In this document: positions 1-8,515 of the stretch, one piece after another
Layout of the letters: every line of letters starts with the position of its first letter
Numbering within the stretch: the first letter of the stretch is position 1
NCBI GenBank assembly: GCA_900770385.1
Contig: CAAGKK010000042.1
Span: 1 to 55,766, forward strand
DNA from: Clostridia bacterium
Lineage (GTDB): Bacteria; Bacillota; Clostridia; TANB77; CAG-508
Direction of reading: 5' to 3'
Length of the DNA stretch: 55,766 nucleotides
The notes under the pieces: generated by a model
What the model was told of the DNA's origin: nothing
The model's database searches: none
Seen by the model: only the letters and a program-made list of their open reading frames with translations
Program-made: the position numbers and the translations under genes

Positions 1-98
1 CGATTTTGTGGCAATTTTTATTCATTTTAGAGTAAGTTATCGATTAAAGAAATGTTAAGCAATATCAAGCGTTTCTGATATTTCCCCAAATTGTATGC

Positions 99-254
99 TC
101 ATACGGGGGTAAAATCTCCAGGATGTGAAAACAGAACAAGCCATTTTCCATTATAATCCGTTAAAGATACTTTTCCATATGTAGTAATTGCTTCAAAATT
201 GGGTGCCTGCATTCCAATTTTTACATTTCCATTTACCATTAATTCATAATCCAT
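99..254 (-). pseudogene. Peroxiredoxin N-terminal fragment, ends at the catalytic Cys codon
   Basis: The minus-strand reading frame starts at an ATG behind a good AGGAGG site and gives 51 residues typical of a 1-Cys/AhpC-type peroxiredoxin N-terminus (G-M-Q-A-P-N-F, then L-F-S-H-P-G-D-F-T-P-V). In the family the next residue is the peroxidatic cysteine; here the codon is TGA. What follows in that frame (24 codons to the next stop) does not look like peroxiredoxin, so a truncation or rearrangement is the simplest reading. A 7-bp hairpin at 61-82 lies 16 nt past the TGA, so selenocysteine insertion was considered; the lack of downstream homology argues against it. The rest of 1-98 shows no recognisable gene. 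Confidence 0.6.
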
Positions 255-268
255 AAAAAATAAACCTC

Positions 269-295
269 CTGCATAATTTTGTATATATTATGCAG
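269..295 (-). promoter_or_regulatory. Inverted repeat in front of the peroxiredoxin fragment
   Basis: A perfect 9-bp inverted repeat, CTGCATAAT / ATTATGCAG with a 9-nt spacer, sits directly upstream of the AGGAGG ribosome-binding site of the peroxiredoxin fragment. Its position suits an operator or a 5'-UTR hairpin. The cognate regulator is not identifiable from the window. Confidence 0.4.
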
Positions 296-356
296 AAGAT
301 CTATTTTTGTGCTTGTTTGCTGAATATATTGTTCCCCTTAACATTGTTTATTTCTT

Positions 357-785
357 CTAATATTTATCGATTTCTGTATCATTATTTGCTAAATAAACTT
401 TAATCTGTCTTATTATATGAGGTATATTATAATTTCCGGCAAATCTAGAATTATCTAGCAACTCTTCATTTATAGTTACCCACTCCAATTTGTTTTTTTC
501 TTCTACTAAATTTACTTTATGTTTTAAAATTCCATAATAAACTTGTAAATTATTTTCATACTTAAAGTAATTCAGATCCATAAAATGTTCTAATTTTATG
601 TCTTTATTAGATATTCCTGTTTCTTCAAATAACTCTCTGTATGCTGCATCATCATTAGACTCATTTTCTTCTACTTTGCCGCCAACAAAATTATACATTC
701 CTTTATATGGTTCTTTTGCTCTAATACAAAAAAGAGTCTTACTTAAATTTTTATTAAACACAACTATTAGATTTAATTTTTTCAT
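357..785 (-). CDS. NUDIX hydrolase (MutT-like)
   Basis: 142-residue single-domain NUDIX protein. The complete Nudix box is visible at about residues 36-58: G-K-V-E-E-N-E, then seven residues, then R-E-L-F-E-E-T-G-I, which supplies the metal-binding glutamates. The family hydrolyses nucleoside diphosphates linked to another moiety; the exact substrate cannot be read from sequence. The start at 785 is chosen over an upstream ATG because AAGGAG lies six bases before it and the protein then begins M-K-K-L-N-L. It stands in a run of small accessory genes, separated from the next gene by about 50 bp. Confidence 0.85.
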   Translation of the reverse strand: MKKLNLIVVFNKNLSKTLFCIRAKEPYKGMYNFVGGKVEENESNDDAAYRELFEETGISNKDIKLEHFMDLNYFKYENNLQVYYGILKHKVNLVEEKNKLEWVTINEELLDNSRFAGNYNIPHIIRQIKVYLANNDTEIDKY

Positions 786-837
786 ACTCTGCTCCTTAAA
801 ATTTAAAATCAAGCCTCAGCGATAAATCAATTACTAT

Positions 838-1017
838 TTATTCTTTCATAGATATTTTTTTAATTTTATATCCATAATTTTTTAATTCTTTTTTATAGAT
901 TAAAAAAGAATGATCTATTTCAAAGCCTAAGATGCTTTTTATTTCTTCATATGTTAGCTTATAATTATCTTGTTTATTATCTTTTATATAATTCCACAGC
1001 GGTTCATATTTGCTCAT
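838..1017 (-). CDS. Small conserved protein, 59 aa
   Basis: A 59-residue ORF starting M-S-K-Y-E-P-L-W-N-Y and containing L-T-Y-E-E-I and F-E-I-D-H-S-F-L, behind a GAGAGG site. It resembles short proteins seen beside DUF1697 and NUDIX genes in clostridia, with a helical E-E-I-K-S-I-L-G segment followed by Y-K-K-E-L-K-N-Y-G-Y. The fold looks like a small winged or DNA-binding-like domain, but the function is unknown. It lies 26 bp downstream of the DUF1697 gene on the same strand, so co-transcription is likely. Confidence 0.7.
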   Translation of the reverse strand: MSKYEPLWNYIKDNKQDNYKLTYEEIKSILGFEIDHSFLIYKKELKNYGYKIKKISMKE

Positions 1018-1043
1018 TGTTTAGTACCTCTCAAATTTATGAT

Positions 1044-1589
1044 TTACCTCTTACCTATTTCTAATATTTTTCTCATAGTATTGGCAGTTCTTATTGTAAT
1101 ATTGTCTTTTATATTTGTACTTGCTGTTTTGTTCCACCAATTTGATTTTCTATAATTTTTTAAATTATAAGACCAAAATATTGAATTATTGTACTCTTTT
1201 ATTTTTTCAATATCTTTTTTAGGTTTTCCAATGGTATTATATACATCTTCATACTTAATAGGTGGAATTATAAATATTAAATTATCATATATTTCTTTAT
1301 TATCTGTTCCCCACCATTTTGGATTATTATTTAATATGTCTTCAAGCTCTAATGCACTAATAATAAAAATAGGTATTTCTAGGTTAAACTTGTCCTTTAC
1401 AATATTATAAATATCTTGCATTATAGTTTCTTCATCGTTTATATTGCTTTCAAATATAACATTGCCGCTATTTAAATAAGTAACAACATTTTGATACTTG
1501 TTTTCTTCTAGCACTTTTTTTAATTCACTCATCGAAATTTTATTTTTACCACTTATATTTATTCCTCTTAATAATGCTATATATTTCAT
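1044..1589 (-). CDS. DUF1697 family protein
   Basis: 181 residues starting M-K-Y-I-A-L-L-R-G-I-N-I-S-G-K-N, the hallmark N-terminus of DUF1697, followed by the usual L-N-S-G-N-V-I-F motif. Family length is about 180 residues, so the gene appears intact. No biochemical role is established for DUF1697. It is a soluble protein of the accessory block and probably shares a transcript with the 59-residue gene just downstream. Confidence 0.85.
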   Translation of the reverse strand: MKYIALLRGINISGKNKISMSELKKVLEENKYQNVVTYLNSGNVIFESNINDEETIMQDIYNIVKDKFNLEIPIFIISALELEDILNNNPKWWGTDNKEIYDNLIFIIPPIKYEDVYNTIGKPKKDIEKIKEYNNSIFWSYNLKNYRKSNWWNKTASTNIKDNITIRTANTMRKILEIGKR

Positions 1590-1643
1590 AGTATATTCCC
1601 CTTAACATATTACTATTTTTTTAGTGGTCTGACACTTTTTGTT

Positions 1644-2471
1644 TTAAATAAATTCAATCTTTATTTCTCCTATTCCACCATTTAAGGCTAAATAGTTTTC
1701 TCCATCTCCATATGTTCCATCTGTTACATTGTTTTGTTTATCTAATGTAACTTTCCCTATTCCTTTATTTACATCAAATTTATAATTAGTTTTATTGTCA
1801 TTTAATCTTATATTAACAGCTCCAACTCCTGAATCTATTTCACTTTTTCCTATTAGCTTACCTGAAAAGTTAAATTCTCCAACTCCTAAATTTGCTTTTA
1901 AGTTATTTAATTCACAAGATTTTAATTCTGTTTTTCCTATTCCTCCGTCAATTTTACTTTCCTGTGTTACTATTGCATTTTCTATGTATACATCACCTGC
2001 TCCTAGTTCAAGATGTAAGCCTTTAGTATTTAGTTCTTTTATATTTACTTTTCCTGCACCAGTTTTTATAGTTGTTTCATCAATTTTTTTCATATCTTCA
2101 GGTATATAAAGTATTAGATTGCTAGTTATATCACTGCCTTTTAAAATATTTCTGCTTTTTTCTTTTATTTTTACACTGCCATTATTTTCTTCAAAGGTTA
2201 TTTTTGAATTATTAGCTTCAACTTTAAATACATCTCCTGTTTTTATTTCTAAATTAGTACATGCTAAATCTATATTTAATGATGATATATCTTTAACTTC
2301 AGTTGATATCACACCAAGTTCTTTAGTTATCGGTTCTTTATTCTTATTGATTAAGCCTATTGCATTTAATAAACCATAAACTCCTGATAAAATACCAGAT
2401 ACTATTGTAGCAATTAAAAATATAGCAAATGCAATAGATAAGTATTTTATTATTCTTTGTGTTACTGTCAT
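1644..2471 (-). CDS. Membrane-anchored DUF4097 (adhesin-like beta-helix) protein
   Basis: 275 residues. An N-terminal transmembrane helix (about residues 10-35) is followed by a long repeat-rich extracellular part with many short beta-strand repeats such as G-A-G-K-V-N-I-K-E-L and G-I-G-K-T-E-L-K-S, typical of the DUF4097 beta-helix. The ATG overlaps the stop codon of the LiaF-like gene by four bases (ATGA), so the two are translationally coupled. DUF4097 proteins coupled to LiaF-like proteins are generally linked to cell-envelope stress sensing; the specific role here is inferred from that association. TGA acts as the stop of the upstream gene, showing the standard bacterial meaning of TGA. 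Confidence 0.75.
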   Translation of the reverse strand: MTVTQRIIKYLSIAFAIFLIATIVSGILSGVYGLLNAIGLINKNKEPITKELGVISTEVKDISSLNIDLACTNLEIKTGDVFKVEANNSKITFEENNGSVKIKEKSRNILKGSDITSNLILYIPEDMKKIDETTIKTGAGKVNIKELNTKGLHLELGAGDVYIENAIVTQESKIDGGIGKTELKSCELNNLKANLGVGEFNFSGKLIGKSEIDSGVGAVNIRLNDNKTNYKFDVNKGIGKVTLDKQNNVTDGTYGDGENYLALNGGIGEIKIEFI

Positions 2472-3151
2472 TTTATTTCAACACCTCCGAATATAGCTGT
2501 ACTATTTATATATACTGTATAACTATTTTCGTCTATTTTTGTATTTGCTTTATTTTCTACTCCTCCAAATATAGGCATTGATTTAATTTTTATTTTAACA
2601 TTTGATGGTACATAAATTTCTATTCCTCCAAATGTGGCACTTGCATTAATTACTACATCCTCTTCTATGATTGCATTTCTTAAATCACATTTAACTCCAC
2701 CAAATACTGCTGTTAAATCTGCACCTGTAAATTTTTCTCCGTTAAAATTTACATTTTGTCCTGCAAATGTAGAACAATATGAATTTTCTCCATTTCTTTT
2801 TTCATTTAATTTTTTTATTTTGCTACTTACTTCACCACCTAGTGTATCTTTAAAAATAATTGATACACCAATTATTATTAAAATTGTAGGAAATGCTAAT
2901 TTCCATATTAAGTCAAAGTCTAAAATATTTTGGCATCCTAAAAGTAATGCTATTCCTATTAATAATCCAATTATGTCTCCTGTTTTTTCATTATCTTTAA
3001 ATAATCCTATAAAACATGGTATTATAATGAATAATGTCCACCATCCTTCAAAAAATATATTGATATCTGTTATTCCAAGTGAATTTCCTCCAATTATTAA
3101 TCCTATAATTATTAAAACTATCCCCCATAATACATTTCCAATTTTTTTCAT
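2468..3151 (-). CDS. LiaF-like transmembrane protein
   Basis: 227 residues with four hydrophobic segments in the first 100 residues (I-L-I-I-I-G-V-S-I-I-F near the end of the block) and a C-terminal domain of G-G-V/I-E-I repeats ending A-I-F-G-G-V-E-I-K, the pattern of the LiaF/DUF2154-type cell-wall-active antibiotic response domain. It probably sits in the membrane with the C-terminal beta domain next to the DUF4097 partner. It is the first gene of a two-gene unit. No LiaRS-type two-component system lies nearby. Confidence 0.75.
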   Translation of the reverse strand: MKKIGNVLWGIVLIIIGLIIGGNSLGITDINIFFEGWWTLFIIIPCFIGLFKDNEKTGDIIGLLIGIALLLGCQNILDFDLIWKLAFPTILIIIGVSIIFKDTLGGEVSSKIKKLNEKRNGENSYCSTFAGQNVNFNGEKFTGADLTAVFGGVKCDLRNAIIEEDVVINASATFGGIEIYVPSNVKIKIKSMPIFGGVENKANTKIDENSYTVYINSTAIFGGVEIK

Positions 3152-3333
3152 TATTTATTTTCTCCTTTCTCTTTTTTATAATCTATTAACATTTGTTTCG
3201 TATTAAATTTTCAAGTATTTTAAGTATATATATTCTCCTTTATTATATATCATTTGTTACATTTTTGTATATACTTTTTTATAAATTATATGTTAATTTT
3301 AAATCTAATATATATCTTTCTTCTATAAAAAAT

Positions 3334-3360
3334 AAAGAAGATCTTAAAAGAATCTTCTTT
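3334..3360 (-). terminator. Rho-independent terminator
   Basis: A nine-base-pair stem AAAGAAGAT / ATCTTCTTT is followed on the minus strand by a T-rich tract (TTTATTTTTT). It closes the transcript of the NUDIX gene and the decayed ORF upstream of it. Confidence 0.7.
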
Positions 3361-3369
3361 ACCTTTTTA

Positions 3370-3735
3370 TCATTTTAAATTTAATCCATCTTTAAAAGCA
3401 TTTCCTACTATATCTCCTAGAACTCTATATGTGTTGCTTACCATACCAAAAGTAATTATTTCCATTTTATCAACATCAATTTTCCCATTTTCATTTAAAT
3501 ATTCTTCAATAATTGGTGCATCAACGAATTCTGATTTTGTAACATGTACTCCTGCTTTTGCAATTTTATCTTCATCAATTCCAGATATCATTCCAAAATA
3601 GTCTGATATTTCTTCTGTTTTTTCTTTTGCCTTAATCTCAATAACTTCTGCACCTATCTTTTCCGCTTCCTCATATGCTATCTTTTTATATTTAATCAAA
3701 TTGTGTTTGCCAACTCTGATTATTAAAAGCTGCAA
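3370..3735 (-). pseudogene. Decayed flavin-reductase-like ORF
   Basis: The 121-codon frame opens only at a TTG inside the 3' end of the NUDIX gene (44-bp overlap) and has no usable ribosome-binding site. Its first 35 residues look like a flavodoxin beta-alpha-beta piece (Y-K-K-I-A-Y-E-E-A-E-K-I-G-A-E-V). From Y-F-G-M-I-S-G it matches my recollection of the flavin reductase (flavoredoxin) family, with K-A-G-V-H-V-T-K-S and the C-terminal V-G-N-A-F-K-D-G-L. The stretch between I-I-E-E-Y and L-N-E-N-G-K-I-D, which carries about 50 residues in intact homologues, is missing. I read it as a remnant fused by deletion. Confidence 0.5.
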
Positions 3736-4306
3736 AACACATTTCTATTTGTTCTTTATTTGTTTTTTCTTCTGCTAAATTACTTGGTATTTCTTCTAAG
3801 GAAAAATACTTGGTTTCAGTCGTTTCAATATTTTTTATAAATTTTCCACCAATGATATTACATAATACAAATACTTTACATACACCATACGCATATTGAG
3901 GTTTATTGTGTTTATTCCTGTCTTGAATAGAAATTATTTTTACCGCTTCAACATCTAGTCCTGTTTCCTCTTTTACTTCTTTTACTGTATTTGATTTTAC
4001 ACTTTCTAATACATCGCACCAACCACCAGGTAATGACCAGGTTCCATTATTTTCATGTGTCAATAATATTTTGTTATCTTTAAATATTGCTGCTCTTGTG
4101 TCAAGCTTTGGTGTTTGATAGCCTGTTTCATTACAAAATAATCTTTCAACTTTATCTAAACTAATATTACTTTTCTCTGCTACCATTTCAGCCGATATTT
4201 CTCTTAATCTTTCATACCTTTCTATATCATAAGGATTCTCTGTATACGCTAATCCTGCTTGTGCTAAACTTTGAATTTCCATTGCCCACTTTAACCATTT
4301 TTCCAT
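3692..4306 (-). CDS. NUDIX hydrolase with N-terminal NUDIX_N domain (ADP-ribose pyrophosphatase-like)
   Basis: 204 residues. Residues 1-60 form the helical NUDIX_N-type extension (M-E-K-W-L-K-W-A-M-E-I-Q-S-L-A-Q-A-G-L-A). The catalytic domain follows with L-P-G-G-W-C-D, then V-K-E-V-K-E-E-T-G-L as the metal-binding part of the Nudix box. Family members hydrolyse ADP-ribose or related dinucleotides; the substrate is inferred. Length and C-terminus match the family. The start ATG follows GGAGAAATAAA. The 3' end overlaps the decayed ORF. Confidence 0.85.
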   Translation of the reverse strand: MEKWLKWAMEIQSLAQAGLAYTENPYDIERYERLREISAEMVAEKSNISLDKVERLFCNETGYQTPKLDTRAAIFKDNKILLTHENNGTWSLPGGWCDVLESVKSNTVKEVKEETGLDVEAVKIISIQDRNKHNKPQYAYGVCKVFVLCNIIGGKFIKNIETTETKYFSLEEIPSNLAEEKTNKEQIEMCFAAFNNQSWQTQFD

Positions 4307-4544
4307 TTTATTTCTCCAAACTATAATTTATTATAACTAATATCATATATTTCCAAGTTAACTATAAATATTTCATGTTAAAATTATTTATAACATATGT
4401 TTTATTATTTATCAATTTGTTTTTTTCTGTTTATTATTTCTAAATAGAAATTTTCCATTTTCAACACCTCTTATTTTATATAACATATTGGTATATAAAA
4501 TAACAGACTTGAATTTTTTGCTATTTTGTGGTATAGTAACTATA

Positions 4545-4589
4545 GTAAAAAAGAGAAAACACTATAAATTTAAGTGTTTTCTTTTTTAC
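4545..4589. terminator. Long terminator hairpin, possibly bidirectional
   Basis: The arms at 4545-4563 and 4573-4589 are almost perfectly complementary (AGAAAACACT / AGTGTTTTCT core) with A/T tracts on both sides. The hairpin includes the last codons of the membrane-protein gene that ends at 4570. Confidence 0.7.
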
Positions 4590-5298
4590 TTTCTATCATT
4601 TCTTTATAATCTTCTATTAAATACTTACAAAAATATCTATAAACAATCATATTGGTAATTAATAAAATTATTGAAATTATAGTATTTATGTTTGTTACAT
4701 TAATTGAATTATCATGTACAAAACTGTATTCACCATCTGATAAAAAAGCTTCCTCTGTTTTAAATAAAATATTAAAATAATGGATTTTAACATTATAATC
4801 ATCTGGAAATCCTCTATTTATTTCTATATATGTTATATATGGATTATTTCTTATATTTGCTTCTACAAATTTTTTAATTTCAGTATTTTGGATCATATTT
4901 ACTTTTGAATTTACCTTTATTATATATCTACCAGTAAGTGGAAAAAACTTTACTGTAATGCAAAGAATAACTATCAAAGAAAAACTTAATAATATAATTT
5001 TTGTTAATTTTCTCTTTTTCTTTATATATTTTACTAGAATAACTATTCCTAAATAAATTGATGTTATTAAATATGGAATTGAAATTATCATGGTTCCTAT
5101 TAATAGGAAAAGTATTGTAGGATTAAAAATATTAATAAATTTATAATATGCTCTATAGATATTTATTTTATCTAAAAGCTTATAAAATGGATCATCATTT
5201 AGCATATTTAACATTATCCAAATAGTTAAATAACCTAATATAAATAAAGTTATCCATTTTAGTATTTTAATAAGAATTATATTTATATTTTTCTTCAT
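4570..5298 (-). CDS. Hypothetical membrane protein
   Basis: 242 residues that I cannot assign to a family. Four hydrophobic helices are visible (about residues 10-30, 58-90, 100-120 and a last one near 205-225), with a hydrophilic section of about 80 residues between the third and fourth that contains Y-I-E-I-N-R-G-F-P-D-D-Y and is probably extracytoplasmic. A basic K-K-K-R-K segment follows helix 2, consistent with a cytoplasmic loop. It is a single gene flanked by its own terminator. Confidence 0.6.
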   Translation of the reverse strand: MKKNINIILIKILKWITLFILGYLTIWIMLNMLNDDPFYKLLDKINIYRAYYKFINIFNPTILFLLIGTMIISIPYLITSIYLGIVILVKYIKKKRKLTKIILLSFSLIVILCITVKFFPLTGRYIIKVNSKVNMIQNTEIKKFVEANIRNNPYITYIEINRGFPDDYNVKIHYFNILFKTEEAFLSDGEYSFVHDNSINVTNINTIISIILLITNMIVYRYFCKYLIEDYKEMIESKKENT

Positions 5299-5418
5299 TT
5301 ATTTCTTGCCTTTCTCAATTTCATTTACATTTCTTATGATATCATATAAATATTTATTATGTCAAAAGTATCTATAGAACAAAGCTACTTCATGTTACAC
5401 TTGTTCTTACACGATAAA

Positions 5419-5446
5419 AAAGGCAGATAACTACATATCTACCTTT
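5419..5446 (-). terminator. Terminator of the InlB-repeat gene
   Basis: The stem AAAGGTAGATA / TATCTGCCTTT (one G-T pair) is followed on the minus strand by TTTATC. It starts 14 bases after the stop codon of the surface-protein gene. Confidence 0.65.
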
Positions 5447-5459
5447 TATATTCTTATTA

Positions 5460-6980
5460 TTATGCTATTTTCTTTTTATTATATATAAGTGCTGCTATTC
5501 CTACAGAAGAAATCATAAATAATGCCACATCTAAAATAATATTGTCTCCTGTTTTAGGATTATTATTTGTTGTTTCTTCTTCATTTCCTTGTTCTGTATT
5601 ATTATTAGTTACTATAACACCATAATGGCTTAAGTGTGATGTTTCAAATACAATGTAGCCATCTTCAATTTTTGCTGGTATTCTTTCTTTAATTTCATTG
5701 TCTGAAATATACACTACTTCATATTTATCATAACCTTTTAAATCTTCTGATAATGCTATTCTTATTTTCATTTTAGTATTACTAATTTTAACAACTTCCC
5801 CATTTTCTAATACATTTATGTCTACTACATATTTAACATTTTTATCTATTAAATCTTTTTCTACTTCAATTTGTTTTATGTCTAACTTATAGTTTTTGCT
5901 AACTTCTTCTTCAAATTCAATTTTTCCTTTAATTTTTCCTGTGCTTTGAATTTCTTTTACTGTTTCTTTAACTGGTTGTTCTGGTTTTCCTGAAGTTTTA
6001 GTCCAAGAAGCATATAAAGTAACATTTTGATAATATTCAGCTCCAAGTGCATTTTTTATAATAGTGTCTCTGTTAAGATCATCTTTATCATCTTTATCCC
6101 ATCTTCTCCAATATATATAAGTATAGTTTTTTCCACTTCCATCTTTTTTTGCATTCCAGCCAGTAAACTTATATCCTTCTCTTACAGGTGTATATGGCAA
6201 AAGTGACATAGCTGTTCCTGAATTTTCACCACCTAAGTAATCATATTTATTAGATGCTTTACCATTAATTGTTCCACCATTAGCATTTAATATTAATACT
6301 CTATCATCCCCAACAAAAGTATCTTGGGTATATGTAGCAGTCAAATTAATTGCAGCATTCTTAGCAAAAGCACTTGAATTAATAGAAGTAACTATTTTTC
6401 CATCTAAATCCCAGCCTTTAAAAGTATATCCTTTTCTTACAGGTGTATATTTTGTTAAATCAATTGTTTTAAATTCTGCTACTTTACTTTCCAATGTTAT
6501 TTTTGCTTTACCATTTATTGTACCACCAAACGCATCAAAAGTTACATAATATTTACCAGTATCTTTTAATTCTTTATTTGAAAATTTAGCACTAAGAGTT
6601 AGTCCATTAGTATAATTAACTTCTTTACCTGTTGTTGTATAAAAATAACCACTACCAGTAAATTTTGCTATTTCTAATTCTTCACTAGCTTTTGTATTCT
6701 CTGCCATTTCCCAGTGTGAAAATTCAGTTTTGCCATTGAAAGGAATAATTCCTTTTGTTAATTCAGATAATTTAACTGTTGTTTCTCCTTCTTCAATATT
6801 AAATCTTACAAGCTTGGCATACTCACCATCAAAACAGCCTTCATCTTCATTAGCTGTTAGTAATAATGAATATTTACCATCTTCACTAATTGTTGCAGCA
6901 TTAACTTTTACTGCAAAACTAAATAGAATAAAACTTAACAAACATACTAGAATAGCAATTAATATTTTCTTTGTGTTCAT
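5460..6980 (-). CDS. Surface protein with InlB-type repeats and C-terminal NPKTGD sorting signal
   Basis: 506 residues: a signal peptide (about 1-28, ending near V-N-A-A), then at least two InlB B-repeat (Listeria-Bacteroides, Flg_new) units recognisable by F-D-A-F-G-G-T-I-N-G, Y-T-P-V-R-K-G-Y-T-F-K-G-W and N-A-N-G-G-T-I-N-G with G-Y-K-F-T-G-W. A beta-rich domain follows, then N-P-K-T-G-D, a hydrophobic helix and K-K-K, the layout of a sortase-anchored protein. Such proteins are displayed on the cell wall; binding partners are unknown. No sortase gene is in the window. It is a single gene with its own terminator and a strong AGGAGG site. Confidence 0.8.
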   Translation of the reverse strand: MNTKKILIAILVCLLSFILFSFAVKVNAATISEDGKYSLLLTANEDEGCFDGEYAKLVRFNIEEGETTVKLSELTKGIIPFNGKTEFSHWEMAENTKASEELEIAKFTGSGYFYTTTGKEVNYTNGLTLSAKFSNKELKDTGKYYVTFDAFGGTINGKAKITLESKVAEFKTIDLTKYTPVRKGYTFKGWDLDGKIVTSINSSAFAKNAAINLTATYTQDTFVGDDRVLILNANGGTINGKASNKYDYLGGENSGTAMSLLPYTPVREGYKFTGWNAKKDGSGKNYTYIYWRRWDKDDKDDLNRDTIIKNALGAEYYQNVTLYASWTKTSGKPEQPVKETVKEIQSTGKIKGKIEFEEEVSKNYKLDIKQIEVEKDLIDKNVKYVVDINVLENGEVVKISNTKMKIRIALSEDLKGYDKYEVVYISDNEIKERIPAKIEDGYIVFETSHLSHYGVIVTNNNTEQGNEEETTNNNPKTGDNIILDVALFMISSVGIAALIYNKKKIA

Positions 6981-7157
6981 TATTTTTTCCTCCTTTATTA
7001 ATTTATGCTAATATAATATCATGTTTTATGTTTTATTCTATAATTTCTACCAATATTTCCGTGCCACTTTGGTAAATATGTTTTATGTATTATATACAAT
7101 TACGTATATAAATGTCATCTAATGTTTATTTAAGTATTGATTTTATTAGTATAAACT

Positions 7158-7196
7158 AAAAATGCCGCCTTTTTGCTAAACAACTGACGACATTTT
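7158..7196 (-). terminator. Terminator downstream of sdaA
   Basis: An AAAATGTCG / CGGCATTTT stem with one G-U pair and a long loop lies just past the sdaA stop codon. Weaker than the other hairpins here. Confidence 0.45.
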
Positions 7197-7215
7197 TGTT
7201 TTTATACAATAATTA

Positions 7216-8445
7216 TTATTCCAATTCAGTATTATAAAATTTATTTCTACAATATTTTTTTGCTAATCCACCTTCACTTGTTTCTCTATAATGTTTACTT
7301 AAATCTTTCCCTGTTTCATACATAGTGTCAACTACCATATCAAAAGATATTTTTTGTTTTCTACTATTTATTATTCTTGCCATATTGCATGCATCTATTG
7401 CTCTTATTGCAGCTACTGCATTTCTTTCTATACATGGTATTTGCACATATCCATATATCGGATCACATGTAAGCCCTAAATGGTGTTCCATTGCAATTTC
7501 TGCTGCATTTTCTATTTGTGATAGAGATAAATTGTGCAATTCTGCACATGCTGCTGCCGCCATAGAACATGCTGTTCCAACTTCCGCTTGACATCCACAT
7601 TCTGCTCCACTTATAGAAGCATTTTGTTTTACTAAATTTCCTATTATTCCTGCTGTTGCAAGTGCATTAATAATTTCCTCATCTGTATAATTATTTGTTT
7701 TCTTTTCATAATACAGAACTGCTGGTAATACTCCACATGAACCACATGTTGGTGCTGTTACAATTTCTCCTCCTGATGCATTAGTTTCACTAACAGAATA
7801 TGCATATGCAGTTAATAATCTAGTTCTTTTTAACTCTTCTGTTTCATCTTCTAATTTATTATTATATATGAATTTTGCTTTTCTTTCTAATTTTAATTTT
7901 CCAGGTAGAGTTCCTTCAATACTAAGTCCTGTATTAATGCTTTCTTGCATTTTATTCCATACTGTAGCTAAAAACATTTTAATATCAGTACCTTCTACTT
8001 CATATACATAATCATAAAGTCTTTTATTGTTACATTTACAATATTCTTTTATTTGTTTATATGTGTTTAGTTTATATATGTCTTTTTCTTTGTATTCTTT
8101 TTCGCCTTCAATTTTTATTGTGCCCCCACCAACAGAATAAATTCTAGAACTGCCTAATTCTTTACCGTTTTTATAAGCATATATATCCATTGTATTTGGA
8201 TGCACATTGCATTCTTCATCTGTATTGAAAATTATAGTAGTATCAGTTGATTCTAAAACTTTTTTTATTATATAATCTGTTAAATGTCCTTTTCCTGTTA
8301 ACGCCAAAGATCCATACAGAATAACTTTAAAAGAATCTGCATCTTTGTATTTGTTTTTAAATAACTCTGCTGCTTTTTTTGGACCCATAGTATGTGAGCT
8401 TGATGGCCCATTACCAATTTTATAAAAATCTTTTAATGATTTCAT
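7216..8445 (-). CDS. sdaA: L-serine ammonia-lyase (single-chain, iron-sulfur type)
   Basis: 409 residues. Converts L-serine to pyruvate and ammonia with a 4Fe-4S cluster. The beta-type N-terminal part carries G-P-S-S-S-H-T-M-G-P at about residues 13-22, and the alpha-type catalytic part carries A-P-T-C-G-S-C-G-V-L-P and G-A-E-C-G-C-Q-A-E-V-G, whose cysteines hold the cluster, plus T-C-D-P-I-Y-G-Y-V-Q-I-P-C. Both halves are fused in one chain. It is a cytoplasmic amino-acid catabolism enzyme. It has its own promoter between the upstream RNA gene and the start codon, and an AGGGGAAC ribosome-binding site. Confidence 0.92.
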   Translation of the reverse strand: MKSLKDFYKIGNGPSSSHTMGPKKAAELFKNKYKDADSFKVILYGSLALTGKGHLTDYIIKKVLESTDTTIIFNTDEECNVHPNTMDIYAYKNGKELGSSRIYSVGGGTIKIEGEKEYKEKDIYKLNTYKQIKEYCKCNNKRLYDYVYEVEGTDIKMFLATVWNKMQESINTGLSIEGTLPGKLKLERKAKFIYNNKLEDETEELKRTRLLTAYAYSVSETNASGGEIVTAPTCGSCGVLPAVLYYEKKTNNYTDEEIINALATAGIIGNLVKQNASISGAECGCQAEVGTACSMAAAACAELHNLSLSQIENAAEIAMEHHLGLTCDPIYGYVQIPCIERNAVAAIRAIDACNMARIINSRKQKISFDMVVDTMYETGKDLSKHYRETSEGGLAKKYCRNKFYNTELE

Positions 8446-8477
8446 TTAATGTTCCCCTTGTATTTTATTATAGCTAA

Positions 8478-8506
8478 AGTATATCATTGAATTTTTTTCA
8501 ATGCAA
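8478..8506 (-). promoter_or_regulatory. Likely sigma-A promoter of sdaA
   Basis: On the minus strand TTGCAT and TATACT are separated by 17 bases, about 30 bases before the sdaA start codon. Because it lies downstream of the RNA gene's terminator, it lets sdaA be expressed independently of that RNA. Confidence 0.55.
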
Positions 8507-8515
8507 TATATTATA

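Noticed and set aside
61..98. Selenocysteine insertion element for the peroxiredoxin TGA
   Set aside because: The hairpin distance and loop are suggestive, but the reading after TGA does not continue as peroxiredoxin, so truncation is preferred. Kept as a low-interest finding.
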